From NCBI RefSeq assembly GCF_030410045.1, contig NZ_JAUFRA010000005.1, positions 124,001-188,000 of the forward strand: a stretch of 64,000 nt of DNA. The letters are read 5' to 3'. This DNA is from Marivivens donghaensis (GTDB lineage: Bacteria; Pseudomonadota; Alphaproteobacteria; Rhodobacterales; Rhodobacteraceae). Made by a program: the position numbers and the translations under genes. Each line of letters opens with the position of its first letter. Positions within the stretch are counted from its first letter, which is position 1. The notes beneath the pieces are model-generated. The model was not told the DNA's origin and did no database searches. It saw only the letters and a program-made list of their open reading frames with translations. This document shows, piece by piece, positions 41,581-51,444 of the stretch.

Positions 41581-42978
41581 TTAGTCCTTTAAAATCGCCG
41601 AAACAGGGGCCAAAGCGACCTGCCCCGCCCTATTCGCCGTCGACCAGAGCGTCAGCGCGCTGAGCGTTTCCGCCCGCAGACGCGAGATCAGCACAACGCC
41701 GCTGGTTTGCCGCGCCTGAAACGCGGAACGGTCGATAAAGCGGCGGATGACGGCGGCAGTTTGATCGTTGCTATCAAGGTCACGTTCGACCGTAGCAACA
41801 GGCACATCTGCCCCCTCAGCCGCACGGATCGCCGCGTTCAGGCCACTCGCCGCCGTGATGAACCCACGCCCATCGGCCGCAAGGCGGGCCATCACGGCCT
41901 CGGTCGCTTGACGGTTCGATTGCAGGCCTGCGTCCCCCATATCGAGAACCATCGCGGCCTCTGGCATGGTGGCAAAGGTGGCTTCCATCACTTGGGCCGC
42001 ATCAGGGGCGGTGGCGTTGGCAGGCAAGGTCAGGATCGCCGCAACCTCATAACCCGCCGCGCGGTAAGCCGCCGATTTCGATGCCGCATCAGGGTCAGAG
42101 ACAGCAATCGCGACCGTCACGGGGAACGGCACCGCAGAAAGGAGCAATGGCCCGTTCGGCAAAGCCCCGTCATCAATCACTACAAACGACATCAGCGGCA
42201 GATCGTCTGGGTTGGTGAAATAGGCAGCATAATCGAGGAGCGCGTTGGTGCTGGCCTCGACCACGGGCGCCTCAGTTTCGGATGTGGGGCGACGGATCAC
42301 AACGGCGCTATCGCTCGACGGCATCACGCTCGCCGGTTCATCCGAGAGACCGGGCACAGGAGCCGCGTTGACGTTCGGCTCCTCCGGTTCAGGTGTGGGT
42401 TCTGGCTCAGGTTCAACAACCTCAGGCTCAACCACCTCGGGCACCACCATCTCTGGCGCTATATCCGTCACAACGGGCGCGTCCTCAACAGGCGCTGGCT
42501 CTTCCTCAGGCACCACAATCACCTCAATTGCGGGCTGGGTGCTGACCACGATATCGGCCTCACCTGATGGCATTTCAGGCTGCGCGACCATCGGCGACTG
42601 CAGAACAGGCGCATCGGTTGTGGCCTCAACGCCTGCGGATTGCTCCGCCTCTGGCTCAGCCATATCGCCTGCAATTTCAATTGGATCAGGACGATCCGCA
42701 GGTGTCGTATCCGCAATCGGCGGCGTAGGTTCGGTGATCTCCATCGCGACACCGGGTGACATATCAGGCGCTTCGATCTGGATACCCGTCGCCGCATCTA
42801 CAGCCAAGGTCGGGCTTTCCACCTCGACCGCGACAGGCTCAATCTGCGCGGACTGAGTTTCCACCCCGACAGGAGGCGTCGATGGTACGGGCAATGGGGC
42901 CAACAGTGACACCACCGATAGCCCTGCACCTGCAACCAATGCGCCTACACCAACGCCTGAAAGTAATCCTCGTAACAC
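41581..42978 (-). CDS. divergent polysaccharide deacetylase family 2 protein
   Basis: This 465-residue protein has an N-terminal hydrophobic helix (LLSGVGVGALVAGAGLSVVSLL), a long low-complexity region of Pro, Glu, Val and Thr (about residues 30-235, for example PEPTPEPEEPN) and a C-terminal NodB-like fold (about 250-460, MSFVVIDDGALPNGPLLLSA, VAAILTLP). The C-terminal part resembles divergent polysaccharide deacetylase 2 (DUF610/YibQ type), often found next to carboxy-terminal processing peptidases. The acidic linker probably spans the periplasm or the wall. Metal ligands of true deacetylases are not fully present, so enzymatic activity is uncertain. Confidence 0.85.
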   Translation of the reverse strand: MLRGLLSGVGVGALVAGAGLSVVSLLAPLPVPSTPPVGVETQSAQIEPVAVEVESPTLAVDAATGIQIEAPDMSPGVAMEITEPTPPIADTTPADRPDPIEIAGDMAEPEAEQSAGVEATTDAPVLQSPMVAQPEMPSGEADIVVSTQPAIEVIVVPEEEPAPVEDAPVVTDIAPEMVVPEVVEPEVVEPEPEPTPEPEEPNVNAAPVPGLSDEPASVMPSSDSAVVIRRPTSETEAPVVEASTNALLDYAAYFTNPDDLPLMSFVVIDDGALPNGPLLLSAVPFPVTVAIAVSDPDAASKSAAYRAAGYEVAAILTLPANATAPDAAQVMEATFATMPEAAMVLDMGDAGLQSNRQATEAVMARLAADGRGFITAASGLNAAIRAAEGADVPVATVERDLDSNDQTAAVIRRFIDRSAFQARQTSGVVLISRLRAETLSALTLWSTANRAGQVALAPVSAILKD

Positions 42979-43117
42979 CTATCTGCCCCCGTGACGCCCC
43001 AGTCCGGTAAATTCCCCTGCGGACCTTGACGGTCCCTCTCATACAGGATCATGTATGCGCCGACTATACCGCCACCTTTACGGTCGGCAAAACCCCTAAA
43101 TGCTTGTTGGGCTTACC

Positions 43118-43705
43118 ATGTTGCTCTTGATCGATAACTACGACAGCTTCACCTACAACCTAGTCCATTACTTGGGCGAATTGGGCGCGGATGTTGTCGT
43201 CAAACGCAATGACGCCCTCACCGTTCAGGACGCGATGGGCATGAACCCCGAAGCGATCCTACTGTCCCCTGGCCCCTGCGATCCTGCTCAGGCCGGGATC
43301 TGCCTTGCACTGACAACCGCGGCGGCAGAGACAAAGACACCGCTGATGGGCGTCTGCCTCGGCCACCAAACCATTGGCGAGGCGTTTGGCGGCAAGGTCG
43401 TGCGTTGCCATGAAATCGTACACGGCAAAATGGGCACGATGCACCATAATAATAAGGGCGTTTTCGCGGACCTTCCGAACCCGTTCGAGGCGACGCGCTA
43501 TCATTCGCTCGTTGTGGAACGCGAAACCCTGCCCGATTGCCTAGAGGTCACTTCGTGGCTCGAGGACGGCACCATCATGGGTCTGCAACACCGTGAACTG
43601 CCGATCCAAGGCGTGCAATTCCACCCTGAAAGCATCGCGTCTGAGCATGGGCACAAACTGCTTCAGAACTTCCTCGATATCGCAAAGATGAAGGTGACCG
43701 CATGA
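43118..43705 (+). CDS. trpG: anthranilate synthase component II (glutamine amidotransferase)
   Basis: This 195-residue class I glutamine amidotransferase releases ammonia for TrpE. The catalytic triad is Cys80 in MGVCLGHQTIGEAFGG and His169/Glu171 in VQFHPESI. The N-terminal LLIDNYDSFTYNLVHYLGEL is typical. The ATG at 43118 is preferred; a few codons upstream are also open. It overlaps trpD by 4 bp (ATGA) and opens a trpG-trpD-trpC-moaC-moeA-lexA array on the plus strand. It may also serve PabB. Confidence 0.96.
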   Translation: MLLLIDNYDSFTYNLVHYLGELGADVVVKRNDALTVQDAMGMNPEAILLSPGPCDPAQAGICLALTTAAAETKTPLMGVCLGHQTIGEAFGGKVVRCHEIVHGKMGTMHHNNKGVFADLPNPFEATRYHSLVVERETLPDCLEVTSWLEDGTIMGLQHRELPIQGVQFHPESIASEHGHKLLQNFLDIAKMKVTA

Positions 43706-44718
43706 GCGACGCAATGAAGCCGCTGATCTACGCAGCCTCCGAAGGTCCGCTGTCTAAATCCCAAGCGCGTCAGGCGTTCGACATCCTCTTTAACGGAGAT
43801 GCCACCCCTGCCCAGATTGCGGGTCTGTTGATGGCAATGCGGGCACGCGGTGAATCAGTTGCGGAATACGCGGCAGCGGCGGCGTCGATGCGGTCGAAAT
43901 GCATCCCCGTCAAAGCCCCCGAAGGCGCGATGGATATCGTTGGCACAGGCGGCGATGGCCTCGGTACGCTGAACATCTCGACCGCGACTGCGTTTGTTGT
44001 GGCTGGTGCTGGTCAGCCCGTGGCGAAACACGGCAACCGTAATGTCTCGTCCAAATCGGGCGCTGCGGATGCGCTGGGGCAGCTTGGCATCAACGTCATG
44101 GTCGGCTCGGAGATCGTCGAACGCGGCCTGCAAGAGGCCAACATTGCCTTTATGATGGCCCCGATGCACCACCCCGCGATGAAGCACGTGATGCCCGTCC
44201 GTCAGGAGCTTGGCTGCAAAACGATCTTTAACATCCTTGGCCCGCTGACCAACCCTGCGGGCGTGAAACGCCAGCTCACTGGTGCCTTTGCCCCCGACCT
44301 GATTTTCCCAATGGCCGAAACGCTCCAAGAGCTCGGTTCGGAAAAAGCTTGGCTGGTCCACGGTCACGACGGCATGGACGAAATTTCGATCACTGGCGCG
44401 ACCTCCGTTGCCGTGCTTGAAAACGATGAGGTCACTGGGCGCGAGATTCACCCAGAGGACGCAGGCCTGCCCGTTCACAAACTCGCCGACATCCTCGGCG
44501 GCACGCCCGAAGAAAACGCCAAGGCGCTCTTGGCTCTGATGGAGGGCGCTGACGGTGCCTACCGTGACGCGGTTCTGTTGAACGCAGCCGCTGCACTGGT
44601 CGTCGCAGATCGCGCGAACTCCCTCACCGAAGGCGTTGAAATCGCAAAAGAAAGCATTGCATCTGGCCGCGCTATGGCCGCGATCAAAATGCTGTCCAAA
44701 GTTACCCAAGAGGCCTGA
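43702..44718 (+). CDS. trpD: anthranilate phosphoribosyltransferase
   Basis: This 338-residue enzyme joins anthranilate with PRPP. The glycine-rich motif DIVGTGGDGLGTLNIST lies near residue 75 and KHGNRNVSSKSGAADALGQL near 105, with the anthranilate-site Arg in MMAPMHHPAMKHVMPVRQEL. Length and domains are normal. It overlaps trpG and is followed 3 bp later by trpC. Confidence 0.97.
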   Translation: MSDAMKPLIYAASEGPLSKSQARQAFDILFNGDATPAQIAGLLMAMRARGESVAEYAAAAASMRSKCIPVKAPEGAMDIVGTGGDGLGTLNISTATAFVVAGAGQPVAKHGNRNVSSKSGAADALGQLGINVMVGSEIVERGLQEANIAFMMAPMHHPAMKHVMPVRQELGCKTIFNILGPLTNPAGVKRQLTGAFAPDLIFPMAETLQELGSEKAWLVHGHDGMDEISITGATSVAVLENDEVTGREIHPEDAGLPVHKLADILGGTPEENAKALLALMEGADGAYRDAVLLNAAAALVVADRANSLTEGVEIAKESIASGRAMAAIKMLSKVTQEA

Positions 44719-44721
44719 TCC

Positions 44722-45528
44722 ATGCACGTCCTAGATAAAATCAAGGCCTACAAGCTCGAACATATCGAGGCCTGCAAACAGGCGACCCCGCTCTCTGTGA
44801 TCGAGGAACGCGCTCGCAACGCATCGCCCACCCGTGGCTTTGCTGACCGCCTGCTCGAGGCGACCCGCACGGGCTATGGCCTGATTGCGGAAGTGAAAAA
44901 AGCCAGCCCGTCCAAGGGTCTTATCCGCGCCGATTTCAACCCGCCCGCATTGGCCCAAGCCTACGAGGCTGGCGGCGCGACCTGTCTGTCCGTCCTGACC
45001 GACGGCCCCTCATTCCAAGGTGCCGACGAATACCTCGTCGCCGCGCGTGAGGCGACCAGCCTTCCCGCGCTCCGCAAGGACTTTATGTATGACACCTATC
45101 AGGTGGCCGAAGCCCGCGCTTTGGGCGCCGACTGTATCCTGATCATCCTCGCCTCTGTCTCTGACACTCAGGCCGCAGAGCTAGAGGATGCCGCGTTCCA
45201 CTGGGGCATGGATGTCCTCCTCGAAGTGCACGATGCCGAAGAACTCGAACGCGCAAGCCGTTTGAAATCGCCGCTCATGGGGATCAACAACCGCAACCTC
45301 AAAACCTTTGAGACCACCCTCGACACCACCCGCAACCTTGCGCGCATGGTGCCCGAGGATCGCACTATCGTCTGCGAAAGCGGCCTCTTCACCCCTGCCG
45401 ACCTCGCCGATATGGCGCGTTATGGGGCGCGGACCTTCCTCATTGGCGAAAGCCTGATGCGTCAGGACAACGTCGAAGATGCCACCCGCACCCTCCTCGC
45501 CAATCCGCTCCGTTCGGGGGGCATGTGA
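44722..45528 (+). CDS. trpC: indole-3-glycerol phosphate synthase
   Basis: This 268-residue TIM-barrel enzyme closes the indole ring. It shows LIAEVKKASPSKGLIRADF near residue 54 (catalytic Lys and Ser), LRKDFMYDTYQVAEARALGAD near 113, and GINNRNLKTFE with the C-terminal VCESGLFTPAD. No fused TrpF is present. Its stop codon shares a base with the moaC start (TGATG), so coupling continues into cofactor genes. Confidence 0.97.
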   Translation: MHVLDKIKAYKLEHIEACKQATPLSVIEERARNASPTRGFADRLLEATRTGYGLIAEVKKASPSKGLIRADFNPPALAQAYEAGGATCLSVLTDGPSFQGADEYLVAAREATSLPALRKDFMYDTYQVAEARALGADCILIILASVSDTQAAELEDAAFHWGMDVLLEVHDAEELERASRLKSPLMGINNRNLKTFETTLDTTRNLARMVPEDRTIVCESGLFTPADLADMARYGARTFLIGESLMRQDNVEDATRTLLANPLRSGGM

Positions 45529-46001
45529 TGTCTGGACTCACCCATTTCGATGACAGCGGCAAGGCGCATATGGTCGATGTCTCGGACAAAGCCGTGACAT
45601 CCCGTATCGCCGTCGCCGAAGGGTTCATCACCATGTCCGCCGAAACCCTCGCCCTCGTGGTTGAGGGACGCGCCGAAAAGGGTGACGTTCTGGGCATCGC
45701 CCGCCTTGCTGGGATCATGGGCGCGAAAAAGACCTCCGACCTGATCCCCCTCTGCCACCCGCTGCCGATCACCAAAGTCGCCGTCGACCTCACCCCCGAC
45801 GCTGACCTCCCCGGCATCCGCATTTCCGCAACGGTCAAAACCACTGGCCAAACAGGCGTCGAAATGGAAGCCCTCACCGCCGTCTCCACCGCCGCCCTCA
45901 CCGTCCACGACATGGTCAAAGCCGTGCAAAAAGACATGGTCATAGGCGGCATCAAAGTCACCCTAAAAGACGGCGGCAAATCAGGGCGTTATGAGGCATG
46001 A
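45528..46001 (+). CDS. moaC: cyclic pyranopterin monophosphate synthase
   Basis: This 157-residue protein catalyses an early step of molybdenum cofactor synthesis with MoaA. It has the family motifs MVDVSDKAVTSRIAVAEG near residue 15, LIPLCHPLPITK near 73 and EMEALTAVSTAALTVHDMVK near 112, with the conserved KSGRY end. The start at 45528 overlaps the trpC stop by one base. It is followed by moeA with an ATGA overlap; the moaA partner is not in the window. Confidence 0.96.
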   Translation: MSGLTHFDDSGKAHMVDVSDKAVTSRIAVAEGFITMSAETLALVVEGRAEKGDVLGIARLAGIMGAKKTSDLIPLCHPLPITKVAVDLTPDADLPGIRISATVKTTGQTGVEMEALTAVSTAALTVHDMVKAVQKDMVIGGIKVTLKDGGKSGRYEA

Positions 46002-47170
46002 TCTCTGTCGCTGAGGCACAATCGCTTTGTCTGGCTCTCGCAACGCCGATGGCGACCGAAGAGGTGGCTTTGGCGGATGCAAACGGGCGGGTAATGGTGG
46101 TGCCTGCGGCGACGACGCGGGCGCAGCCTCCGTTTCGGTCAGCGGCGATGGATGGCTATGCCGTTCGGGACGCAGAGGTTCGGATCGGCGCGAGCTTTAC
46201 CGTTGTGGGTGAATCCGCTGCGGGACATGGCTGGAACCAGACATTAGAGGCGGGTCAGGCCGTTCGGATTTTCACAGGCGCCCCTGTGCCAGAGGGCGCG
46301 GACCATGTCGTGATCCAAGAGGACATCCTCCGCGACGGTGACAAGATCACGATCCAGCCGAACCTTGGCGATGGGCCGAATATCCGTCCGCTCGGCGTCG
46401 ATTTCGCGGCCGATTTCACCCTCTCCGCTCCGCGCCGTTTGAAATCCGCGGACCTCGCGCTTTTGGCGGCGATGAACGTGCCGACGGTGACAGTGTCGCG
46501 CAAACCACGTGTGGCGTTCCTTGCCACGGGGGACGAATTGGTGATGCCGGGGCAGACCCCGACCGACGACCAGATCATCGCGTCGAACGTCTATGCGCTC
46601 AAGGCGATGGTCGAAGATGCAGGCGGTGAGGGCATCATCCTCCCCATCGCGCCCGACACCGAGGACGGATTGCGTGCAGCGATGACCGATCTATTCCAAT
46701 ACGATGTGGCCGTGACAATCGGCGGCGCATCGGTTGGCGATTATGATCTGGTGGGTAAGATCGGCGGCGAGTTGGGCCTCAACCGATCCTTCTACAAAAT
46801 TGCCATGCGCCCCGGTAAACCACTGATCGCAGGCGATTTTCAGGGCCGCCCTTACCTCGGCCTACCTGGAAATCCCGTCTCTGCCATCGTCTGCGGGATC
46901 ATGTTCCTGATCCCCTTGGTCCGAAAATTACAGGGCCTGTCCGATGTTCTACCAGAGACAACCCCTGCCCGACTTGCCGCCGACATCGGCAAAAACGGGC
47001 CGCGCGAACACTACGAACGCGGCACGCTGAAAAACGGCGCAGTCACGGCGGCGAGGTCCCAAGACAGCTCTCTTTTGTCGATCCTCGTGCAATCCAATTG
47101 CCTGATCGTGCGTCCGCCCAATGATCCGCCCCGCAAGGCAGGCGAAATGGTCGAGGTCATCGCCCTCTGA
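45998..47170 (+). CDS. moeA: molybdopterin molybdenumtransferase
   Basis: This 390-residue enzyme inserts molybdate into adenylylated molybdopterin. The domain order is normal, with PPFRSAAMDGYAVRD near residue 45, PRVAFLATGDELVMPGQTP near 170 and GLPGNPVSAIVCGIMFL near 288. It overlaps moaC by 4 bp and lies 84 bp upstream of lexA, whose promoter contains a LexA site. Confidence 0.96.
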   Translation: MISVAEAQSLCLALATPMATEEVALADANGRVMVVPAATTRAQPPFRSAAMDGYAVRDAEVRIGASFTVVGESAAGHGWNQTLEAGQAVRIFTGAPVPEGADHVVIQEDILRDGDKITIQPNLGDGPNIRPLGVDFAADFTLSAPRRLKSADLALLAAMNVPTVTVSRKPRVAFLATGDELVMPGQTPTDDQIIASNVYALKAMVEDAGGEGIILPIAPDTEDGLRAAMTDLFQYDVAVTIGGASVGDYDLVGKIGGELGLNRSFYKIAMRPGKPLIAGDFQGRPYLGLPGNPVSAIVCGIMFLIPLVRKLQGLSDVLPETTPARLAADIGKNGPREHYERGTLKNGAVTAARSQDSSLLSILVQSNCLIVRPPNDPPRKAGEMVEVIAL

Positions 47171-47180
47171 CAGGTTCCCG

Positions 47181-47209
47181 TTGACACAAAATGAGAACAC
47201 ATGTAGAAC
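47181..47209 (+). promoter_or_regulatory. lexA promoter with SOS box (GAAC-N7-GAAC)
   Basis: TTGACA (47181-47186) and TAGAAC (47204-47209) with a 17-bp spacer form a good promoter. GAACACATGTAGAAC at 47195-47209 lies between and over the -10 and matches the direct-repeat GAAC-N7-GAAC (GTTC-N7-GTTC) LexA site of Rhodobacteraceae. LexA would block its own promoter. Confidence 0.85.
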
Positions 47210-47254
47210 AATGGCGAAACCTATGCGAACATTCGCTGCCATTGGGGACGAGCC

Positions 47255-47947
47255 ATGCTGACAAAGAAACAGCTCCAACTACTCGAATTCATTCACGCTC
47301 GCGTTCAGAAAGAGGGCGTTCCACCGTCTTTTGACGAGATGAAAGAGGAACTTGGTCTTCGGTCGAAATCGGGCATTCACCGCCTGATCACAGGGCTAGA
47401 GGAACGCGGGTATATCACCCGCCTCGCCCACCGTGCCCGTGCGCTGGAAATCACCCGCCTGCCTGATGCGCTGGCGAAAAAATCGGGCGGGTTCCAACCA
47501 CGCGTGATTGATGGCGACCGTCCCGACAGCATCCCGCCTGCCGCGAAATCGGTGGAAAGCGTGGGCGCTCTCGAACTGCCTGTCATGGGTCGCATCGCCG
47601 CTGGTGTGCCGATTGCCGCGATCCAAGAGATTTCCCACAACGTCGCTGTCCCGCAGAGCATGATTGGCCAAGGCGAACATTACGCGCTCGAGGTTAAGGG
47701 CGACTCGATGATCGACGCGGGCATCAATGACGGTGACATCGTGATCATCCGCGAAACCCAGACCGCATCGAACGGTGACATCGTGGTCGCTCTGGTCGAA
47801 GACGCCGAAGCGACGCTGAAAAAATTCCGCCGTCAGAACGGGATGATCGCGCTAGAGGCTGCGAACCCAGCCTATGAAACCCGCATCCTGCACGACCATC
47901 AGGTTAAGGTTCAGGGCCGTCTCGTCGGATTGATCCGCACTTATTGA
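47255..47947 (+). CDS. lexA: LexA repressor
   Basis: This 230-residue SOS repressor has a winged helix at the N-terminus (EGVPPSFDEMKEELGLRSKS, then GIHRLITGLEERGYITR) and an S24 autoprotease domain: the Ala-Gly cleavage site in GRIAAGVPI near residue 113, catalytic Ser in KGDSMIDAGI near 150 and Lys in EATLKKF near 187. All needed residues are present, so it should respond to RecA. The start lies 46 bp after the SOS box. The end overlaps the convergent comEC remnant by 7 bp. Confidence 0.97.
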   Translation: MLTKKQLQLLEFIHARVQKEGVPPSFDEMKEELGLRSKSGIHRLITGLEERGYITRLAHRARALEITRLPDALAKKSGGFQPRVIDGDRPDSIPPAAKSVESVGALELPVMGRIAAGVPIAAIQEISHNVAVPQSMIGQGEHYALEVKGDSMIDAGINDGDIVIIRETQTASNGDIVVALVEDAEATLKKFRRQNGMIALEAANPAYETRILHDHQVKVQGRLVGLIRTY

Positions 47948-49959
47948 CGCCCATTACCAAAATTCCAAAGCCGCTCGCCAGTCACCTGTCGGGCGGTTTT
48001 GAGTTGCCCATCAGGCATAATCGCCGCGGACCCGACGTGCTGGAGCCTCTCTAGATCAAACACCTCACAAGGTCGCTCCACCTGATCACGTTGGTTCGTC
48101 ACAACAATATCGGCACCATCGCAGCCCTCTAACTGGTCGAGCGCGGTTTGGCCTCGCACCAATAACACCTCCCACCCAGCGGCCTCGGTTCGATAAGTCC
48201 GCCCAATCACCTCGAACCCACCACGCACCGCCGCCCCCTGTTGGGTCGCCCCATCCCCATCGCCGCGCAACCATGCCTCCGCCGCGAAACCATCGCCTGT
48301 CCCGCGCGAAAGGCTCCGCCCGTTATCGGTCATCACGCCCAGCAACCCGCCCGTGTCCGAGATCATCAAGGCAGGTCGTTCGCCCCACGACCACAGTGCC
48401 AAACTGACCAACACTGGCACGCCGCCAAACCATCGCCAGCGTCCCTGCCAAAGCACCACGAAAATCGCACCAAACGCCAATAAGGGTAAAACAACGGGCG
48501 GCGGGCTGACCACAAACCCAACCGCATCAGGCCAGCCCGCGACGGTTGCGGACACCCATAGGATCCAGCCGATCCCCTGCTCCATCAGCCACAACCCGAT
48601 CCAGTCGAACCCGAGCGGCGTTAGGACGACGGTCAGCACCACCGCAGGCATAACGACGATCCCCATCACGGGCACCGCCATCAGGTTCGCGATCAACCCA
48701 TAGTGAGAAAATTGGTTAAATTGCGCGGCTGAGAACGGCGCCGTCGCCAGCCCCGCGACCAAGGACGACAGGAACACCGCACCGACACCGCGCAAGGCCC
48801 TTGGCAGCAAATACCCGCGTCCGCGCAAGGCTCCGAACACTGCGACCAATGCGGTGGTTGCGGCAAAGGACATCTAGAAACCGGGGCCTGCGATTTCCTC
48901 TGGTCGGGTAACGATCACGATGGTCGCGGCAAAGGCCACCGCCCGCAGCGTCACGGCCCGACGGTCGAGGAGCACCGCCACGAACATCACCGCGATCATG
49001 ATGAACGCCCGTTCTGTCGCGACCGCCCGACCTGACAGCAGCAAATAGAATGCCCCAACGCAGAGCGCGGCGATGGCTGCAATTTTCTTCACGGGCAGAC
49101 GCAAGGCCACAAAAGGGAACAGAGCCGCCCCCATGCGGATCGCGGCAAAGACAACACCCGTCAGCAGCCCCATGTGCAGCCCTGAAATCGCCAACAAATG
49201 CGCGAGATTTGTGGCCCTCAGACCTTCGACGACCTCTGCATCAATGGACGACCGATCGCCCGTGAGGATCGCCGCCGCAAAAGCACCGCTATCGCCTTCG
49301 AGCCGCGTTCGGATATGGTCGCCAACCCTCATGCGCAGCACATCAATACCCGGCCCGCGCGGGTCGTCATCCAGCGCCAAAACGGGCGTCCGCGTGTAAC
49401 CGACCGCCCCCAACTGATCGAACCATGCTGAGAGGCGGAAATCGAATCCCCCCGGCTCGACCGGACCAGAGGGCGGCGAAAGGTGCCCTGTGAAGATCAC
49501 AACCAGACCCGGCACGGGATCTATCCACCCCTGTTGACCATGCAGCGACACCCTGACACGGGCGGGCGTTCGATCTGGCGCGAGGTTCTCCAACACCAAA
49601 TGATCGAGCGTCAGACGCACCGCATCGGACTGGGATCGGTCGATTTGCACGATACGCCCCTCTATCGGGCCGTAGTAGCGAAATCCCAATTGCGGGGCTG
49701 CGACCGCATTCGCCCGAACGCCTGCGATCAGAAAGCCAAACAAAATCAGCGCAATACCTATCCACACAACGCGCATCGACCGCCAGACCACAGCGCAAAG
49801 CACCGACAGAACGATCCCGCCGCAAACCATCGCCCAGTGAACCACGCTCGGCTCAGCCACCCCCGCGAAATATCCTGCGACGCCCATGCCCAGACCGACG
49901 GGCACCCAGTTCACGGAATGTCCACGCTGTAACGCGAGGTTTGCCCTCACCCATCCCAT
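47941..49959 (-). pseudogene. comEC: ComEC/Rec2 DNA-uptake channel gene interrupted by an amber codon
   Basis: A continuous frame encodes a full-length ComEC of about 672 residues, broken by one TAG at 48874-48876. The first part (361 residues from 49959) has the N-terminal helices, the OB-like DUF4131 region and the competence domain (NLAHLLAISGLHMGLLTGVV). The second part (from an ATG directly after the TAG) starts MSFAATTALVA and contains the remaining helices and a degraded metallo-beta-lactamase-like end. In other ComEC proteins the break point reads FQMSFAATTAL, so a Gln CAG has become TAG by one transition. ComEC moves single-stranded DNA through the inner membrane; a split protein would probably abolish or reduce uptake. 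A sequencing error is possible. Confidence 0.85.
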
Positions 49960-50040
49960 CACGCGCACTTGTCCTGCCCCCGTCCGGCCTATATCCCCTT
50001 CACTTGAGCCGACCATGGTTAGCGAAAGGTTAAATTGCCC

Positions 50041-51444
50041 ATGTCCCAAACGCCCGTCGTCACCCGCATCGCGCCGTCTCCGACCGGATACATGCACATC
50101 GGAACCGCCCGCACTGCGCTGTTCAGCTGGCTCTATGCCCGTGGACGGGGTGGGAAATTCCTGCTGCGGATCGAAGACACCGACCGTGAACGCTCTACGC
50201 CCGAAGCGACCGAGGCGATCCTCAAGGGGATGGAGTGGCTCGGTCTAGACTATGATGGCGAGGCGATCAGCCAGTTTGAACGCGCGGACCGCCACGCTGA
50301 GGTTGCGCATGAAATGCTGGCCTCTGGTCACGCCTACAAATGCTTCGCGACCCAAGACGAAATTCAAGCCTTCCGCGATGCGGCCAAGGCCGAGGGCAAA
50401 TCGACCCTCTACCGCAGCCCATGGCGTGACGCTGATCCGTCCACCCACCCTGACCTGCCCTATGTGATCCGTGTGAAGGCTCCGCTTGAGGGCACCACCG
50501 TGATCCACGATCAGGTCCAAGGCGACGTGACCATCCGCAACGATCAGCTCGACGATATGATCGTTCTACGTTCGGACGGAACACCGACCTATATGCTCGC
50601 CGTTGTGGTCGATGACCACGATATGGGCGTGACCCACGTGATCCGGGGCGACGACCACCTCAACAACGCGGCACGTCAGATGCTGGTCTACACCGCGATG
50701 GGCTGGCCACTGCCCGTCTACGCACACATCCCGCTGATCTTTGGTCCCGATGGTAAGAAACTGTCGAAACGCCATGGTGCAACGGGCGTCGATGAATATC
50801 AGACGATGGGCTACCCTGCCGCTGGTATGCGCAACTACCTCGCCCGTCTGGGGTGGAGCCACGGCGACGACGAATTCTTTACCGATGCTCAGGCTATGGA
50901 ATGGTTCGATTTCAATGGAATCGGCAAATCCCCGTCACGCTTTGATTTCAAGAAACTCGAAAACCTCTGCGGCCAGCACATTGCTAACGCTAACGATGCC
51001 GCACTGCTGCATGAACTCGAGGCATTTTTGGCCTCCACAGGGGCAAACCCGCTGACAGACGACCAACGCGACGCAATGACGCGAGGGATGTATTGCCTCA
51101 AGGAACGGGCTAAGACTTTCCCAGAACTCCTTGAAAAAGCGCACTTTATCATGGCTTCGCGCCCACTAGAAATGGACGAGAAAGCGGAAAAGGCCCTCGA
51201 TCCTGTATCCCGTGGTATACTGTCAGAATTGACGCCGCAGTTGCAAAATGCTAGCTGGGACCGAGACACGCTGGAGGGGATCGTCGCAGCAGTCGCAGAA
51301 GCAAACGACACGAAGCTGGGCAAACTTGCCGCGCCGCTTCGGTCGGTTCTCGCAGGCCGCGCAGTAACCCCTAGTGTTTTTGATATGATGCTTGTCCTGG
51401 GGCGGGACGAAACTGTTGCACGTCTGAAAGACGTGACCGCCTAA
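50041..51444 (+). CDS. gltX: glutamyl-tRNA synthetase
   Basis: This 467-residue class I synthetase charges tRNA-Glu. The HIGH motif appears as PSPTGYMHIGTART near residue 10 and the KMSKS equivalent as KKLSKRHGA near 240. The C-terminal anticodon-binding domain is present. It is divergent from comEC. Alphaproteobacteria often have two GltX forms, and this one, beside gltA, is the canonical arrangement in the family. It may be non-discriminating (tRNA-Gln) if no GlnS exists. Confidence 0.96.
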   Translation: MSQTPVVTRIAPSPTGYMHIGTARTALFSWLYARGRGGKFLLRIEDTDRERSTPEATEAILKGMEWLGLDYDGEAISQFERADRHAEVAHEMLASGHAYKCFATQDEIQAFRDAAKAEGKSTLYRSPWRDADPSTHPDLPYVIRVKAPLEGTTVIHDQVQGDVTIRNDQLDDMIVLRSDGTPTYMLAVVVDDHDMGVTHVIRGDDHLNNAARQMLVYTAMGWPLPVYAHIPLIFGPDGKKLSKRHGATGVDEYQTMGYPAAGMRNYLARLGWSHGDDEFFTDAQAMEWFDFNGIGKSPSRFDFKKLENLCGQHIANANDAALLHELEAFLASTGANPLTDDQRDAMTRGMYCLKERAKTFPELLEKAHFIMASRPLEMDEKAEKALDPVSRGILSELTPQLQNASWDRDTLEGIVAAVAEANDTKLGKLAAPLRSVLAGRAVTPSVFDMMLVLGRDETVARLKDVTA

